Assembly (NCBI GenBank): GCA_015179125.1
Contig: WHVA01000014.1
Span: 124,001-188,000, forward strand
DNA length: 64,000 bases
Source of the DNA: Gautieria morchelliformis
Taxonomy: Eukaryota > Basidiomycota > Agaricomycetes > Gomphales > Gomphaceae
Direction of reading: 5' to 3'
Part shown: positions 11,970 to 23,039 of the stretch, in pieces
Layout of the letters: each line of letters opens with the position of its first letter
How positions within the stretch are numbered: the first letter of the stretch is position 1
The notes under the pieces: generated by a model
The model's database searches: none
Seen by the model: the letters and a program-made list of their open reading frames with translations, nothing else
What the model was told of the DNA's origin: nothing
Translations under genes and position numbers: made by a program

Positions 11970-14141
11970 TTACAAGCCAAACGCAATAAGCTTGGTGTTC
12001 ATATACTCCTCAATGCCATGGGAGCCTTCCCGACCCAGGCCGCTCTCCTTGATACCGCCAAACGGCGTGTATACTTGCGAGATGTTAGAAGTGTTGGCGC
12101 CAACCATACCAACCTCCAATGCCTCAGCGACTCTCCAGACACGTCCAACATCACGTGAGAAGAAATAGCCACTAAGGCCTAAATCGCTGTCATTTGCCAA
12201 TTTGAGAGCCTCTTCTTCAGTTTCGAATTTAATCAACGCAGCGAGGGGGCCGAATGTCTCTTCTGATGCCACCATTGCATTGGCAGGCACGTCGGAGAGA
12301 ACAGTGGGCGCGAAGAATGATCCTGGCAGGTCCGGACGTGTTCCGCCGATGAGAACACTCGCGCCCCGACTGACAGCATCCTTGACATGCGCCTCTACCT
12401 TGTCTACGGCACGCGAGTGGATGAGAGGCCCGTGAGTGCTGTTAAGTGTGTGCGTGAGTAGCAGCCAAAGCAAATGCCGCACAGTGCTTACACCCCTTCC
12501 TGGAGCCCATCGCCCACCTTGAAGGCGGCAACTTTCTCGGTGAGACGCGCAGCAAATTCGGCGTAGATCGACGATTGGACGTAAATGCGGTTGGCACAAA
12601 CACATGCTTGACCTGAAACACGGAATTTACAGAGAATGGCGGCTTGGTGACAAACAGATAAAATAAGCAGGCCGAAACAACACTGCAAGGTTGTGACTTA
12701 CTGGCCACAGCCTCGTCGATATCGGCGTCGTCGAAGATGATGAAGGGTGCGTTCCCACCGGCTTCAAGTGTAACTCTGCTCAAAAATTTCGTTAATATAA
12801 CTTGGAGATCATATGGACTAAACGCGCTTTTTCATTGTCCCAGCAGCTTGCTGGTTCAGGAGCTTGGCGACGGCGGTGGATCCCGTGAAGGTTACCTTCT
12901 TTACAATCTTGTTCTCACAAAGCTCGGCCGCTACTGTTTTCACATTCTCAAGAGTCGTGACAACATTAAATACGCCATCTGGGACGCCAGCGCGTCGAGC
13001 TAGCTCAACGAGAGCCAGGGCAGAGAACGGGGTTTCAGGGGCCGGTTTTAACACCACCGTACAACCCGCTGCTAAAGCAGGGCCAACTTTACGGGTGATC
13101 ATGGCAGATGGGAAATTCCATGGGGTCAATGCAGCTCTTCATGAAATGACATGAGAAGACAAGCACATGGCAGTGGAAAGGACATACACCACCCCTAAAG
13201 TAAAGATTAGCTCTGCTGAATGACTGGAGTGCAGTAATGACTAACCAACAGGCTGCTTGATGACGATACTACGATTTTGTGGGAATGGCGAGGGGATGGT
13301 CTCTGGAGTCGAAAATATTGATATCGTGGCACCACACCTGGGAAGTGTTTGCAGAACTCTCACCGCCATATGTCCGGACTGCTTCCTCGGCTAGATATGG
13401 CAGTTAGGCGAGAACTCCATGAAGGTGAATCATTCAGCCTACCAAACCACTAAAGGCAAAGGGTTAGTAAATCATCAAGAAAGTAATGGAAAGACTAGCC
13501 TCTACGAATGAAGCAGCATATGTATTCTCTCCCTGTACTTGCATGAGAACACGTTTCTGTAAGATACGGGGATACACACAAGGCCCAGAAGCAACGGCTT
13601 CCCATTCTCCAAAGTCTAGGTGTGTATGTTAGCGATAGCTTACTGATCATAGTCGAGAATGCCAACAATTATGCGCCCAAGATCATCGTGGTGTTCATTC
13701 ATCAAGTCAAACCACCGCTTCAGGATATCGTGGCGGTGCTTCACGAGCCTCTGCTTCAGCAAAACTCTCTCTCTGACAGCCTAAGGAAATTACACGCACT
13801 TTGGCGGTGGTTCCGCTCCAGGATTTGAATGCCCTTGACGCAGCATCAATGGCTTCCTTCGTCTCCGCGACACCCATTTCTGGGATAGTGCCCAATTCTT
13901 CATTGTTGGCTGGGTCTGATGTACAAGGTCAAAAGAACGACCAGGATATATCATTGCGAGCGGGGGGCATACTTGTTACTTTAACGACACCCCCATCCTT
14001 TGCGTCTATCCACTTTCCGTCAATGAATCCTTGAGTTTTTACGAGGCTGGGATCTTTAAGAGCAGCGAACTAGATCTCAGATTGTGAGCATGCGCCACCA
14101 CGTGCTTACGGCCGACCACTGACAGCTTTGGTGCTGGCCAT
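11970..14141 (-). CDS. Succinate-semialdehyde dehydrogenase (NAD(P)+), aldehyde dehydrogenase family
   Basis: Many short exons on the minus strand. The probable start at 14141 gives MASTKA, joined to [20 protein letters not shown]. Then come [13 protein letters not shown], the IKQPVG...[13 protein letters not shown] substrate/cofactor region, the [17 protein letters not shown] cofactor motif, FTGSTAVAK, the catalytic Glu in [10 protein letters not shown], the catalytic Cys in GQACVCANR (codon at 12602-12604), EETFGPLA and the C-terminal [15 protein letters not shown]. These match succinate-semialdehyde dehydrogenase of the GABA shunt, oxidising succinic semialdehyde to succinate. The catalytic Glu region reads EAGG where ELGG is usual, a mild change. 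Exon limits between about 13600 and 13130 are approximate. Confidence 0.87.
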
Positions 14142-14549
14142 TCTCAACAAGAAGTGGTATTGAGGTCTTGGTGACAAGCGGGTCTGGGACAACAGATACG
14201 GTTGGAGAAAAGAACGAAGCCGCATTTACTTATGGTGTCTCACGCCGTCTCGCAATAGGCAGTGGCTTACAAAGCTCCGCACGACTCTGCGGGAGAAGCA
14301 AGCGACGGTTACCACAGTACCCGGTGGCTCGACCTGTAATAATTTCTCCGGTGCCGATTTCCTGGAAGTAGTGGCTAAAATTGACTGCACACACTTACAC
14401 ACCAACCCAAAAAAAAAATGTATTGATGCTACGCTGGCGCAAGCAAGCTTATACCGGTAAGCTGGAAATAACAATGTAAAGCTTTAGATACGTATGACGT
14501 CCAGATATAAATTTCCTTTGAATAGTCCCAGAATCCGCATGTCCACGCA
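14142..14549. other. Intergenic region
   Basis: About 400 bp between two minus-strand genes: the stop of the IMPACT gene and the start of the succinate-semialdehyde dehydrogenase gene. It includes an A9 run near 14408. No gene, RNA or repeat was recognised; it presumably contains the dehydrogenase promoter. Confidence 0.4.
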
Positions 14550-15833
14550 TCAATGGCGTTTCCTGGACCGCGAGTTCGCTTTGGTGGTTCCTTCTGCATC
14601 TAAAAAGTGGCCCTTCTCCAGGGCAGATCTCGCTGCTTGGTTAATATGCTTGAACCTGGGACAACCCGTTGAGCAGGAGTAAAGAGGGGTTGGGTGTGTA
14701 TACCTATCAGGACCCAAATGAATACCACCGAAAAAACGCGTAACAATGACAAGAACCCCGTCCAGATCCTGCCGCCGATCATCGGTTTAGTAAATGTTGG
14801 GAAAACTGTTCCATTAGACTTACAAGTATTTGCAGCAAGTGTGCCAGCCGTCCGCCTGCAGCAGTCTCACCATCGTCATCATTGTCTATCAAGATGTGAG
14901 CGTAAGGCTTGTATGACGCTGCTACGCCCTGCCTTGATGTGTTACACCATCGACTTTACATCGCCATGCGTTGATTACTGGGTGCGCTGCACGGGCAACG
15001 CGTCGGTCCGTCATCAGATATGATAGGATAGATGCTACCTTTAATCACACGACTATCAGAGAGGCGACGGGGGTACACATAAATCACGAACTTGTGATGG
15101 ATGAGTTATACGACACGCCCGACCAATAAACATACTTTTGCGGTCGATGATTGGTTCCGCCTCAATAAGCTCAACACCTTCAAGAACTGCAGCTGGTAAA
15201 GATACTTGTTCTTCAACAATTGGTGCATCAAGTCGGTGCACATCAGAACTACCCGCTCGATGGCTCCGTTCTTCCTCGCGGATAAGGTCTCCAGCAGCTT
15301 CCTCACTGAGGCGCTGACCATACCACGTCGAGCACAGCTCCAGCACATGTTGGAGGCCATCGAAGACGGCCACAGTCTCTGACGTAAACTCCACCCCTGA
15401 TCTCTGGGAGATGAAGGTTTTGAGGACATTCGTGAATAGCTCACGGTCAACGCTGAAGGCTCCAATGTATCTGGACAAGAGCTGCAGTTGCGGCGGCGAG
15501 GACGATGGGTATGATGAAGAAAGAGACACGAGGATTTGAACGTGTATATCTTCATGCAAGGGAAGACTGAACAAAATATGAGCATAGATTTAGAGCATGT
15601 ATTTCACATGACATACTTCTTGCTCACTTTGTATCAATTTCGTATCTCAGGGAGTCACTAGACGGAGATCTGTCGTTGCGAGGCCATAATCGAATTGCAT
15701 TCTGACCATAGATGCTGCACAAGACGTCGAGCTCTGACGCGACAGCCTCCCGATCGACAGAGAGATCCTGGATAAATTGGGTGAGCCTCTCAGCATGGTC
15801 CAAACCTAGCGGAGATGGAGGTCTCGAGTTCAT
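14550..15833 (-). CDS. YIH1: RWD-domain IMPACT/YIH1 family protein
   Basis: Exon 1 starts at 15833 (MNSRPPSPLGLDHAERL) and ends with RYEIDT. A splice leads to LPLHEDIHVQILVSL, completing the N-terminal RWD domain (ELDVLCSIYGQNAI). The IMPACT (UPF0029) domain follows: IDRKSMFIGRACRITHPSQ, then across further introns RVARAAHPVINAWRC, DNDDDGETAAGGRLAHLLQ, VLVIVTRFFGGIHLGPDR and FKHINQAARSALEKGHF, with stop TGA at 14550-14552. By family knowledge, YIH1/IMPACT binds Gcn1 and restrains Gcn2, the eIF2-alpha kinase of amino-acid starvation. Both required domains are present in order. It shares a 103-bp upstream region with ATG29. Confidence 0.9.
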
Positions 15834-15936
15834 TGCAACCTATCCAGCTGAGTGAAGGATAAGTACCTAAGGGCCACTGTTGCGAGCTTCGTGAATGGGT
15901 AGGGCCTTGTGACACGAGCGTGACCGCCACTACCTC
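15834..15936. promoter_or_regulatory. Shared 103-bp divergent promoter of YIH1 and ATG29
   Basis: The two start codons face away from each other with only 103 bp between, so both core promoters and leaders must lie here or overlap the coding sequence. No clear TATA box was seen. Co-regulation of a Gcn2 modulator and an autophagy initiator is an inference from layout. Confidence 0.55.
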
Positions 15937-17235
15937 ATGGCTGCCTTCGACGCTCCCGTTCATCTCGTTATCAGGCTTCCCTATAATCGACCAGAGGCCC
16001 CAATAACTGATCCACCACATGTGAGTCTCAGAGTTGTCTTCCGTGATACCGCTGTCTAACGCGCACAAGTGTAGATTTCATGGAATGCCGACAAGGAGAA
16101 TATGCTATGGGAAGTAATTGCCCGCTCTAGGGCTGCAGATAGTGGCGGGACAGACTGTAATAATTCTCACAGAGTGTGTCCGCTGAGCCAGTACTCACCT
16201 GCACATAAGGGCAAGGGCTATCTGCCCACCTTCAGGTGCCTTTACCCTATTTGCTGTACCGGGCTCAAGTGCGATATGAGGAAGACCTGCGGGGCCTGCA
16301 GGCATTGAATACATCCAATGCTTTAGCTACACGTCCTTCAGATGCAGGTCGCCAGGACGAACAACTGTTGGGTGCTCCTCTTCCCTCACGTGGTGCCAGT
16401 CGGCTGGCTTCTTCGATTCGACGACGGACACCGATAGGTACACAGCATCGTCCATCTCCCCAGCCCAGTCTAGTCAACAGGCTGCTTAGGGAACACGGAT
16501 CTGCTTCTAGTATGTCACTTTCGCATAGGCACGGCGGGACCCCAAGCGAATTGCCGCCTCGTGCCCTAACTCCCACCTCCTCCCATTCTTCCGAGTCGTC
16601 TGACGAAGTTGACAAAGCCGAAGAGGAGGAACGAAGACAAGAAGAACAGGATGCAGTAGGAAGACAATTGAAGGAGCTGGAGAAGATGATGAGCAACGAC
16701 ATACTGGGATTTGCGCGTCCTCCAAGACTAAAGCCGAGCGCGGATCCAAGCACAATAGGACAACATTCTTCCCTAAGAGAGACCGTCCAAGCAGGAGATA
16801 GCACGTCCGATAGCGGAGCAACATCTCCTCAAGGGTCCATTCCATCTATCCCATCGCCGCCGCCCGACTCGCAGTCCCAGTCATCTAGTCAGGCCATGTC
16901 CTCTACGCAGGCCGCCCTTCACGTCAGCCCTCCTGTACATCCACCCTCTCGACTGAATCCCCAGCCACATAGGGGCGTCACTGTCATCCGTGCCCGCCCC
17001 AGCCAAAGAGGAAGTAGCCACGGCTCTTCAGCTTCGAGCTTCAGTGACCTGAGTGACGCTGCTAGTGTCAGTGCTTCAGCGTTGGAGAGCGCCCTCATGT
17101 CCAATATTCGCGGCGGTGGTTCTAGATTGTACGTGTGCGGCTAGTTTCCATGTTTGCAGGCACTGATGAAACCACAGATCCATGTTTGCCCGCAGTCACT
17201 TCGGCACAGGGCGTGGCGGTGGCGTCGGGCATTAG
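15937..17235 (+). CDS. ATG29: Autophagy-related protein 29
   Basis: Four exons: 15937-16020, 16075-16156, 16210-17128 and 17178-17235. The N-terminal Atg29 domain is clear: VHLVIRLPYNRPEAP, ISWNADKENMLWEVIARSRA, then DW|QGLSAHLQVPLPYLLYRAQ across an intron and VRYEEDLRGLQ. The rest is long, Ser/Pro/Gln-rich and probably disordered, with an acidic-basic helical segment (EEEERRQEEQDAVGRQLKEL). It ends with a Gly-rich FARSHFGTGRGGGVGH tail. By family knowledge Atg29 forms the Atg17-Atg31-Atg29 scaffold at the phagophore assembly site and is controlled by phosphorylation of its C-terminal region. The long Ser-rich tail fits that. Confidence 0.88.
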
Positions 17236-17414
17236 CCATGTACTCATTTATACTTGCCTTACACTTTCGGTTTGATCGCATCACAATATTTCGAGTCGTA
17301 TAGACGTGGAAAACTGGTCGGAATATTGTGTGACCAAAATATACATAAGCGCGGTTACTCAACCCTTTCTTTTTATAGGTCAATCGCTTGACCTATTTCG
17401 CCTTTGTTCTCGAC

Positions 17415-19054
17415 ATGCGTTTGACTTTTGTCAACGATACTGGCCAGAACTATGTGAGATAGGCTCCTTTGCGGCCATTCTGAAGTTCACGAACTAGAGA
17501 CAGGACGTCGAGATTGATCCGCAGATGGAGCTGGAAAATATCATGGCATTGCTGGAAGCGGAGGTTCGTGTGTCTGACCGCAATGTCTAATATGCTCACC
17601 CTGGAAGTTAGTCGGGTATCCCGATAGCAGAACAGAGCATCTCTATGGAGGGTCGAGAGTTAAATAACCCGAAGGCGACGATTCATGAATGTGGGGTAAG
17701 GGAAGATGGCGTGTTAGTTCTACGGCGTAAAGTTATAGTTGCTGGAAGGTCAGTTCTCATGCCAGTCACTTTTAACCTAAGTAAGCGACCTAGCGCAAAC
17801 AGGACGGCTGAGCAAGATGCAGAGATGATGCGACTACAGATACTAGGGGATCCTCGGCTAATGGAAGAGATCCGCAACGTAACTTCTGCCGCCCACTACG
17901 CCTGACTTCGCCTTATACCTTTGCTGTACAGACACAACCTGAGCTTGCCGATGCTATCGTCCGTGACCCGCCGCGGTTCGCTCAGTTATTTGCACAGCTT
18001 CGTAATCGGCAAGAAGACCTTGAATTGCAGCGACAGCGAGAAATTGAAGCTTTAAATGCAGACCCATTCGACGTTGAAGCACAGCGTCGAATTGAGGAGG
18101 CTATCAGGCAACAGGCGGTGATGGAGAACATGGAACACGCCATTGAATACTCTCCAGAAAGTTTCGGGCGTGTTACAATGCTCTAGTGAGCTTGATATTC
18201 AACTTTTGGATACCCTTTCCTTAGCCTATTTTCAGTATCCCTGTTGAAGTGAACTCACTTCCCGTGAAAGCTTTCGTGGACAGCGGCGCTCAACAGACGA
18301 TAAGTCAGTCTCTCATCGCATTCAACCCCTGTGCCTGTGCTGATTCAGACAGCGTAGTGAGCCCTGAATGCGCCGAGGCATGCGGGTATGCGCATCCCTG
18401 TTCTTCCCCAACGAAGCAAATACTCACCATATGCCAAGGATTATGCGATTGTTGGACAGTCGATTTTCTGGAATCGCCAAGGGCGTTGGAACAGCGAGGA
18501 TACTGGGTCGCGTTCATAGCGCACAGCTAAAACTCGCGGATCTCCACCTCGCTTGCTCATTTACCATAATGGAGGTTCATAACATGATGCAGCATTCGAT
18601 GCCTAGACACTGACCATCCATTCCTACATAGGGCCGGGACGTTGACCTATTATTCGGGCTTGACATGTTGAAGGCCCATCAGGCGATTATCGACCTTCAA
18701 AAGAACGTACTTCGAATACAAGGTCGTGAAGTCAAGTTCCTTGCTGAGCACGAACTTCCCGATAAGGCTCGTGTGAATGAGACTGGTGAGATTAATGATA
18801 ACCCAGCGGGTCCCTCCAATTCAGCTCCAACGCAAAGCGGTAGTAGCAGTGGACCCAGTCAATTCCCAGGGTCGGGGAACACCTTGCGACGAAATCCAGG
18901 GTCACAACCCGCCTCTCAGGCAAGCTCTGCAAATACATTCCCAGAAAGGGACGTTGCGACGCTGGTCGGTCTTGGTGTGTCGCGTGAGGTGGCTATCAGA
19001 ACATTGCAAGCGGCTGGAGGAAATGTGGACATTGCTGCTTCTTTGCTGTTTTGA
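17415..19054 (+). CDS. DDI1: DNA damage-inducible protein 1 (UBL-retropepsin-UBA)
   Basis: Exons start at 17415 ([13 protein letters not shown]), 17504, 17612, 17794, 17932 and 18236, with three more downstream. Domain order is an N-terminal ubiquitin-like domain ([18 protein letters not shown]...SMEGREL), a helical HDD region ([18 protein letters not shown]...[17 protein letters not shown]), a retroviral-type aspartic protease with active site [10 protein letters not shown] then [19 protein letters not shown] and [17 protein letters not shown], and a C-terminal UBA domain ([19 protein letters not shown]). The catalytic D-S-G is intact. The protein shuttles ubiquitylated clients to the proteasome and cleaves some of them. 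It lies 180 bp downstream of ATG29 in the same direction. Confidence 0.93.
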
Positions 19055-19234
19055 TTGTCACTCGCATTATGGAAAGCCTCACTCCGTAGACATTTGTACA
19101 TTGAATGGTTACCGTTGAAGTAATAGCTTTACTTATGGGCTGCCTCTGGACAGTTTTGGAACAGAACTTAGTACTTAGAAAGAAGCAGGAAGTTCTCACG
19201 CCACAGACTCAACCGCGCCAAAACCAGACAGACC

Positions 19235-19826
19235 ATGGAGGAAGGGACAGTGAGGAAGAACACTATATTTGTAGGTGGTTTGACAGAAGACACGGACGAG
19301 GCTGCTCTACTTGAGCACTTTGCGACATTTGGTGCCCACCCTCAGTTTTATGGGATAGTCTTATAGACTGATGCCAGAGTAGGGGACGTAGTGGACGTCC
19401 AGCTTCCGTCGTCCGCAACAAACCCGGCCTTGGCTGCAGGTAAGCTTGTGGTCCTCAGCCAGGCTTGCGGTTAGGCTCACACCGGCGACTAGAGGCGAAG
19501 CATCGGGGATTCGCTTTCATTACATTTACTCAAGCTCTGGACGCTCAGGATGCCATCGACAACATGGATATGAACGAGTTCCGTGGCCGCGTTCTTAAAG
19601 TCAACCTTGCAAAGCCACAGAAAGGTCCAGTCCAGGGCGCTGGGAATAGAGCAAGTACGTCATACCTACTGATTTTTTAATTGTTATTAATTATGACCAT
19701 CCAGTTTGGGAGTCTGAGGAGTGGCTTCAAACTCACGCCCAGCACGCTGCCGACCGGGGGGGGAATAGAGCACGTACTAAGGACGAAGCAACAGATGCAC
19801 AAAATGAAGATGCAAGGGAGGAATAA
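19235..19826 (+). CDS. Single-RRM RNA-binding protein, cyclophilin-E-like N-terminus without cyclophilin domain
   Basis: Four exons: 19235-19331, 19383-19439, 19493-19654 and 19705-19826. The product is a small protein with one RNA recognition motif: RNP2 in NTIFVGGLTE, RNP1 in HRGFAFITFT. VNLAKPQKG and the segment AIWESEEWLQTHAQ follow, which in PPIE/cyclophilin E links the RRM to the isomerase domain. Here the protein ends soon after with an Asp/Glu-rich tail and a stop. It is therefore an RRM-only relative of cyclophilin E. A nuclear role in splicing or mRNA binding is inferred. Confidence 0.8.
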
Positions 19827-19941
19827 CATATGCTGTCTGGTGTATATTGGTTGTGTACAATATTATGTAGCTGTATGGTTGATGGTTACATACATATCAA
19901 TACAATAGAGGTACATGCAAACCAACTAAAGGGCAAAATAT

Positions 19942-21197
19942 TCAGATTAGGGCGACACCAGTTCGTATCAGGCCGCCTCGCCAGTTCCTCATTCCAGATG
20001 AGCGAGTGTGGGCCCAATCTCTTTGCATGCGAGAGAATGAGTCTTGTATATGTTCGGGACGCAGCGCCGTGCGTGCTTCCGGAGGCGGCAGGAACAGCGT
20101 AGACAAGGGCGGGGAGAATGTATCCGGAGAATCTGCTCGTGCTTTTTTGTTAGGTCCTTCGCTTCCACCTGAAACTTTCCGTTTGCCCAAAGTGACAGAT
20201 ACATCCGACGAACGACTCTCCAAGGAGCGTTTTACCCCAAGCCCACCAATAGTGAGTGCGCGAACCATCTCAAATGCCAGAAAACCGACAATGTCAATAG
20301 TGTCGTCGTTCTGCTTCAGGTCAAGATGGGGTGGTAGATTAAGAAATTCACGGAAACGTTTGGCTAGTATCGAAAATCAAGACACATAAGGAAAAAGACG
20401 GATTTATATGACGCGCCTTTCCGATATGTGAATGAAGCTTGACGACAGTCAGAGTAATGTTGGTATTCGTCTCGTGTCATGGCACGTGTAGCTTCGTCCG
20501 CTTCCTTAGACTAAGTTAAGCAACGATGTTGGCCGTCAAGTTGAAAACTGTAACCAACCCTAAGCCTCTGGATAGATGCCTCATGGGCCTCAATATCATC
20601 TTCGTCTTCTTCGTCGTCTGATTGGTGACCACTCTGTTTAAGCACCTCGGAATAGATAGTAGTTATTTCCCAAGGAAGCTTGATAGTAATTTTCTGAGCT
20701 TTGGCTGTGAGCTTTTCCTCTAATACTAAACTCAGCACTTTCAGCCTGCCATGACAGAATACTTTACCTTCCTCAAGGGTGTCCACCTCCACCCCCGGTC
20801 CCCCTTCCCCATGAGAATCCTTAGCATGCTTCCGAACATCTTTCCATGACAGATATGTTCTCAATCGGTTGACCTTTCCCCTATCATGTCTGATTAAGAA
20901 TATGAGGTCTTCGGCAGACAGATAGCGCGCTCCACGTCGAGTTGCCAGGGCTCGCGCTTGAATTATCTCGGTGACGGCGGCTAATTAGCAACGGAAATGT
21001 ACCGTGGACCAAGCATTACTCACCAGCTCGATGACTTGGCTTCTTACGATATCTTCCACAAGATTCACCGTCTCCGGATTTGGGTCCTGTACCTCCCCAA
21101 AAACGAACATCTGTACGATATTTTCAGCTTCATAGAGAGGGGCGAGCACGCATTTTACCATTTGAGATATTTCCTGTGAATATTTGTAGTCTCGCAT
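19942..21197 (-). CDS. SPT3: SAGA complex subunit Spt3
   Basis: The start at 21197 gives MRDYKYSQEISQM, spliced to MFVFGEVQDPNPETVNLVED (first histone-fold half). The next exon gives EIIQARALATRRGARYLSAEDLIFLIRHDRGKVNRL. RTYLSWKDVRKHAKD begins the linker. The second histone fold contains the Spt3 signature DEYQHYSDCRQASFTYRK, then AKRFREFLNLPPHLDLK and DTIDIVGFLAFEMVRALT. The tail is Ser/Lys-rich with a likely nuclear signal (GPNKKARADSP). Spt3 delivers TBP to promoters within the SAGA coactivator. An intron near 20415-20360 could use either of two donors three bases apart; the GT donor inserts one Gly. Confidence 0.9.
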
Positions 21198-21401
21198 CTG
21201 CCTGAACCAAGTATAGGGCTTGCTTAGTATACGTGTGACAATGTGTGACGTGCCACAGCCTCCATGACGCCTGACCAATAAACCGCTGACCTAATATACC
21301 ATGGGGATTTGGCAAGAGCACGCAATCGGACACGATAAAGATGGACTCCAGATTTTTTTTAGAGAGCTACTTTAACTCCCCCTTGAACCTTGGGTATTAC
21401 C

Positions 21402-22401
21402 ATGCCTGTCGCCACACCCCCCCCGTCAATTTCTCACCCGCTGCAGCTGCCGTTGTCGGCCCTAGAGCTCAGCCGCATAAATGCGCACCTGTCCTCCCTC
21501 TCCCCACAGGAAATCTTACAGTGGGGAATTTTGAATCTTCCTAGACTACACCAGACAACTGCGTTTGGACTCACCGGTCTGGCAACTATTGACATGATGT
21601 CCAAATTTACCCCCAACCCACCTCCTCTAATCTTTGTGGATACCCTCTACCACTTTGCGGAGACCTTGGAACTCGTCGGGGAAATCAAAAAACGATACGG
21701 TGTCCCAATACACATATTTAGACCCGCAGGCTGCGAGACTGTCGAAGCGTTCGAATCGCGACACGGCGAAAGGTTGTGGGAGACCGACGAGGATTCATAC
21801 GACTTTCTTGTGAAGGTTAGCGTGTTTTCTCGCGTCCACAACATCAGAGATTCACCGACAATTCATTATGCTGAAGGTTGAGCCCGCACGACGCGCATAT
21901 ACTGCCCTTGACGTACAGTCTGTGATCACGGGACGCAGAGCGTCGCAAGGAGCCTCAAGGGCAACTTTGTCGCCTCTCGAAGTCGATTCAACAGGTCTCT
22001 TTAAACTGAACCCGTTCTTCGCGTGGTCATTTTTTCAAGTCCAGTCGTACATCGATGAAAACCATGTTCCGCGGAATAAATTAATAGTCCAAGGATACAG
22101 GAGCATCGGTGATTGGCATAGTACTGGCAAAAGTGGTGAAGGAGACGCTGGAGAACGAGCCGGTCGATGGCAGGGAAGAGAGAAGACTGAATGCGGCTTG
22201 CATAAGGACTATTTTTTGCTGAAGAAGCTGGCGAAGGAAAAGGTAAGCTATGCATTGCTCCTTGAAACGACAGTGTTGACGTACTTTACGCAGCGGGAAG
22301 AAGAAATGAAAGCGAGAGATGAATCTAGAGGCGAAAATATAGAGAGCCCCGAGGCCCTTTTGTCGGATAATGACTGTAGAGCTCTGGTTGCACCGGTTTG
22401 A
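21402..22401 (+). CDS. MET16: Phosphoadenosine phosphosulfate (PAPS) reductase
   Basis: Three exons: 21402-21815, 21877-22242 and 22294-22401. After a short leader come the substrate-binding fold (TTAFGLTGLATIDMMSK, IFVDTLYHFAETLELVGEI, PIHIFRPAGCETVEAF), then ITGRRASQG and LIVQGYRSIGDWHST. The catalytic KTECGLH motif has its Cys near 22192. The enzyme reduces PAPS to sulfite with thioredoxin in assimilatory sulfate reduction. The first ATG in frame is 21402; the open frame upstream has no ATG. It is divergent from SPT3 with 204 bp between. Confidence 0.92.
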
Positions 22402-23039
22402 TTGCACTTGGGGTTACGGTGGTAGTAGCACTATCTTCTTCTGCTTATTCGTAGATTAAATGTAGAGGTATCTCTTTCTCTGGTGGAGTGGAGTATCTAG
22501 TCATCACAGCATTCAGTTTTGGAAATGTACTTGTCTGTCGAGGAAGATGAAGAGTGTGACTTGAACGCGTAGTGGTCACGTGGGTTGTCGCAACGGAGAG
22601 TACGGCCCGTAAATACTTACGGTGTCTTTCAAAGCTTCGAAACCCGTTCGGTGTTTGTACTCTCTCGCTCGCTTCAGAACAGTCGATCTTGCGAAAGTTT
22701 CCAACATACGGCAGATTACTATACGCTTTTGGGCCTCCATCTGTCAGCGCACATCAAAGTTAATCGCCTGTATTACGGGAACTGCACTTTTCTATAGGAA
22801 CCATTGTAATACTGGCTATCGCTGCAAATCAAATCATCCCGACGTGTCATACGATTCGCCGAAATCACGACGCCAGGTACGTCCGCGCTGCGGTTGCGCA
22901 CATGGGATACGGTCCATCTTATGGCATTTAGAGGTCACCCTCAAGTTGCTGCATCGTGACCATGTCTGGGCCGCCTGTCCCTGTACCAGCCAATCAAGGA
23001 ATAATAGGGAATATTGTAATTTTATAATTTTGTTACATG
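22402..23039. other. Intergenic region between convergent genes
   Basis: About 640 bp between the stops of PAPS reductase (plus) and eIF3m (minus), expected to hold both 3' ends. An open frame on the plus strand (22622-23068) has no family match and overlaps the eIF3m stop, so it is not called. Confidence 0.4.

Noticed and set aside
16265-16804. Minus-strand 179-codon ORF
   Set aside because: It lies entirely opposite the well-supported ATG29 exon 3 and has no family motif.
20355-20420. Possible GC-AG intron in SPT3
   Set aside because: A normal GT donor three bases downstream keeps the frame and costs only one extra Gly, so the rarer site is not needed.
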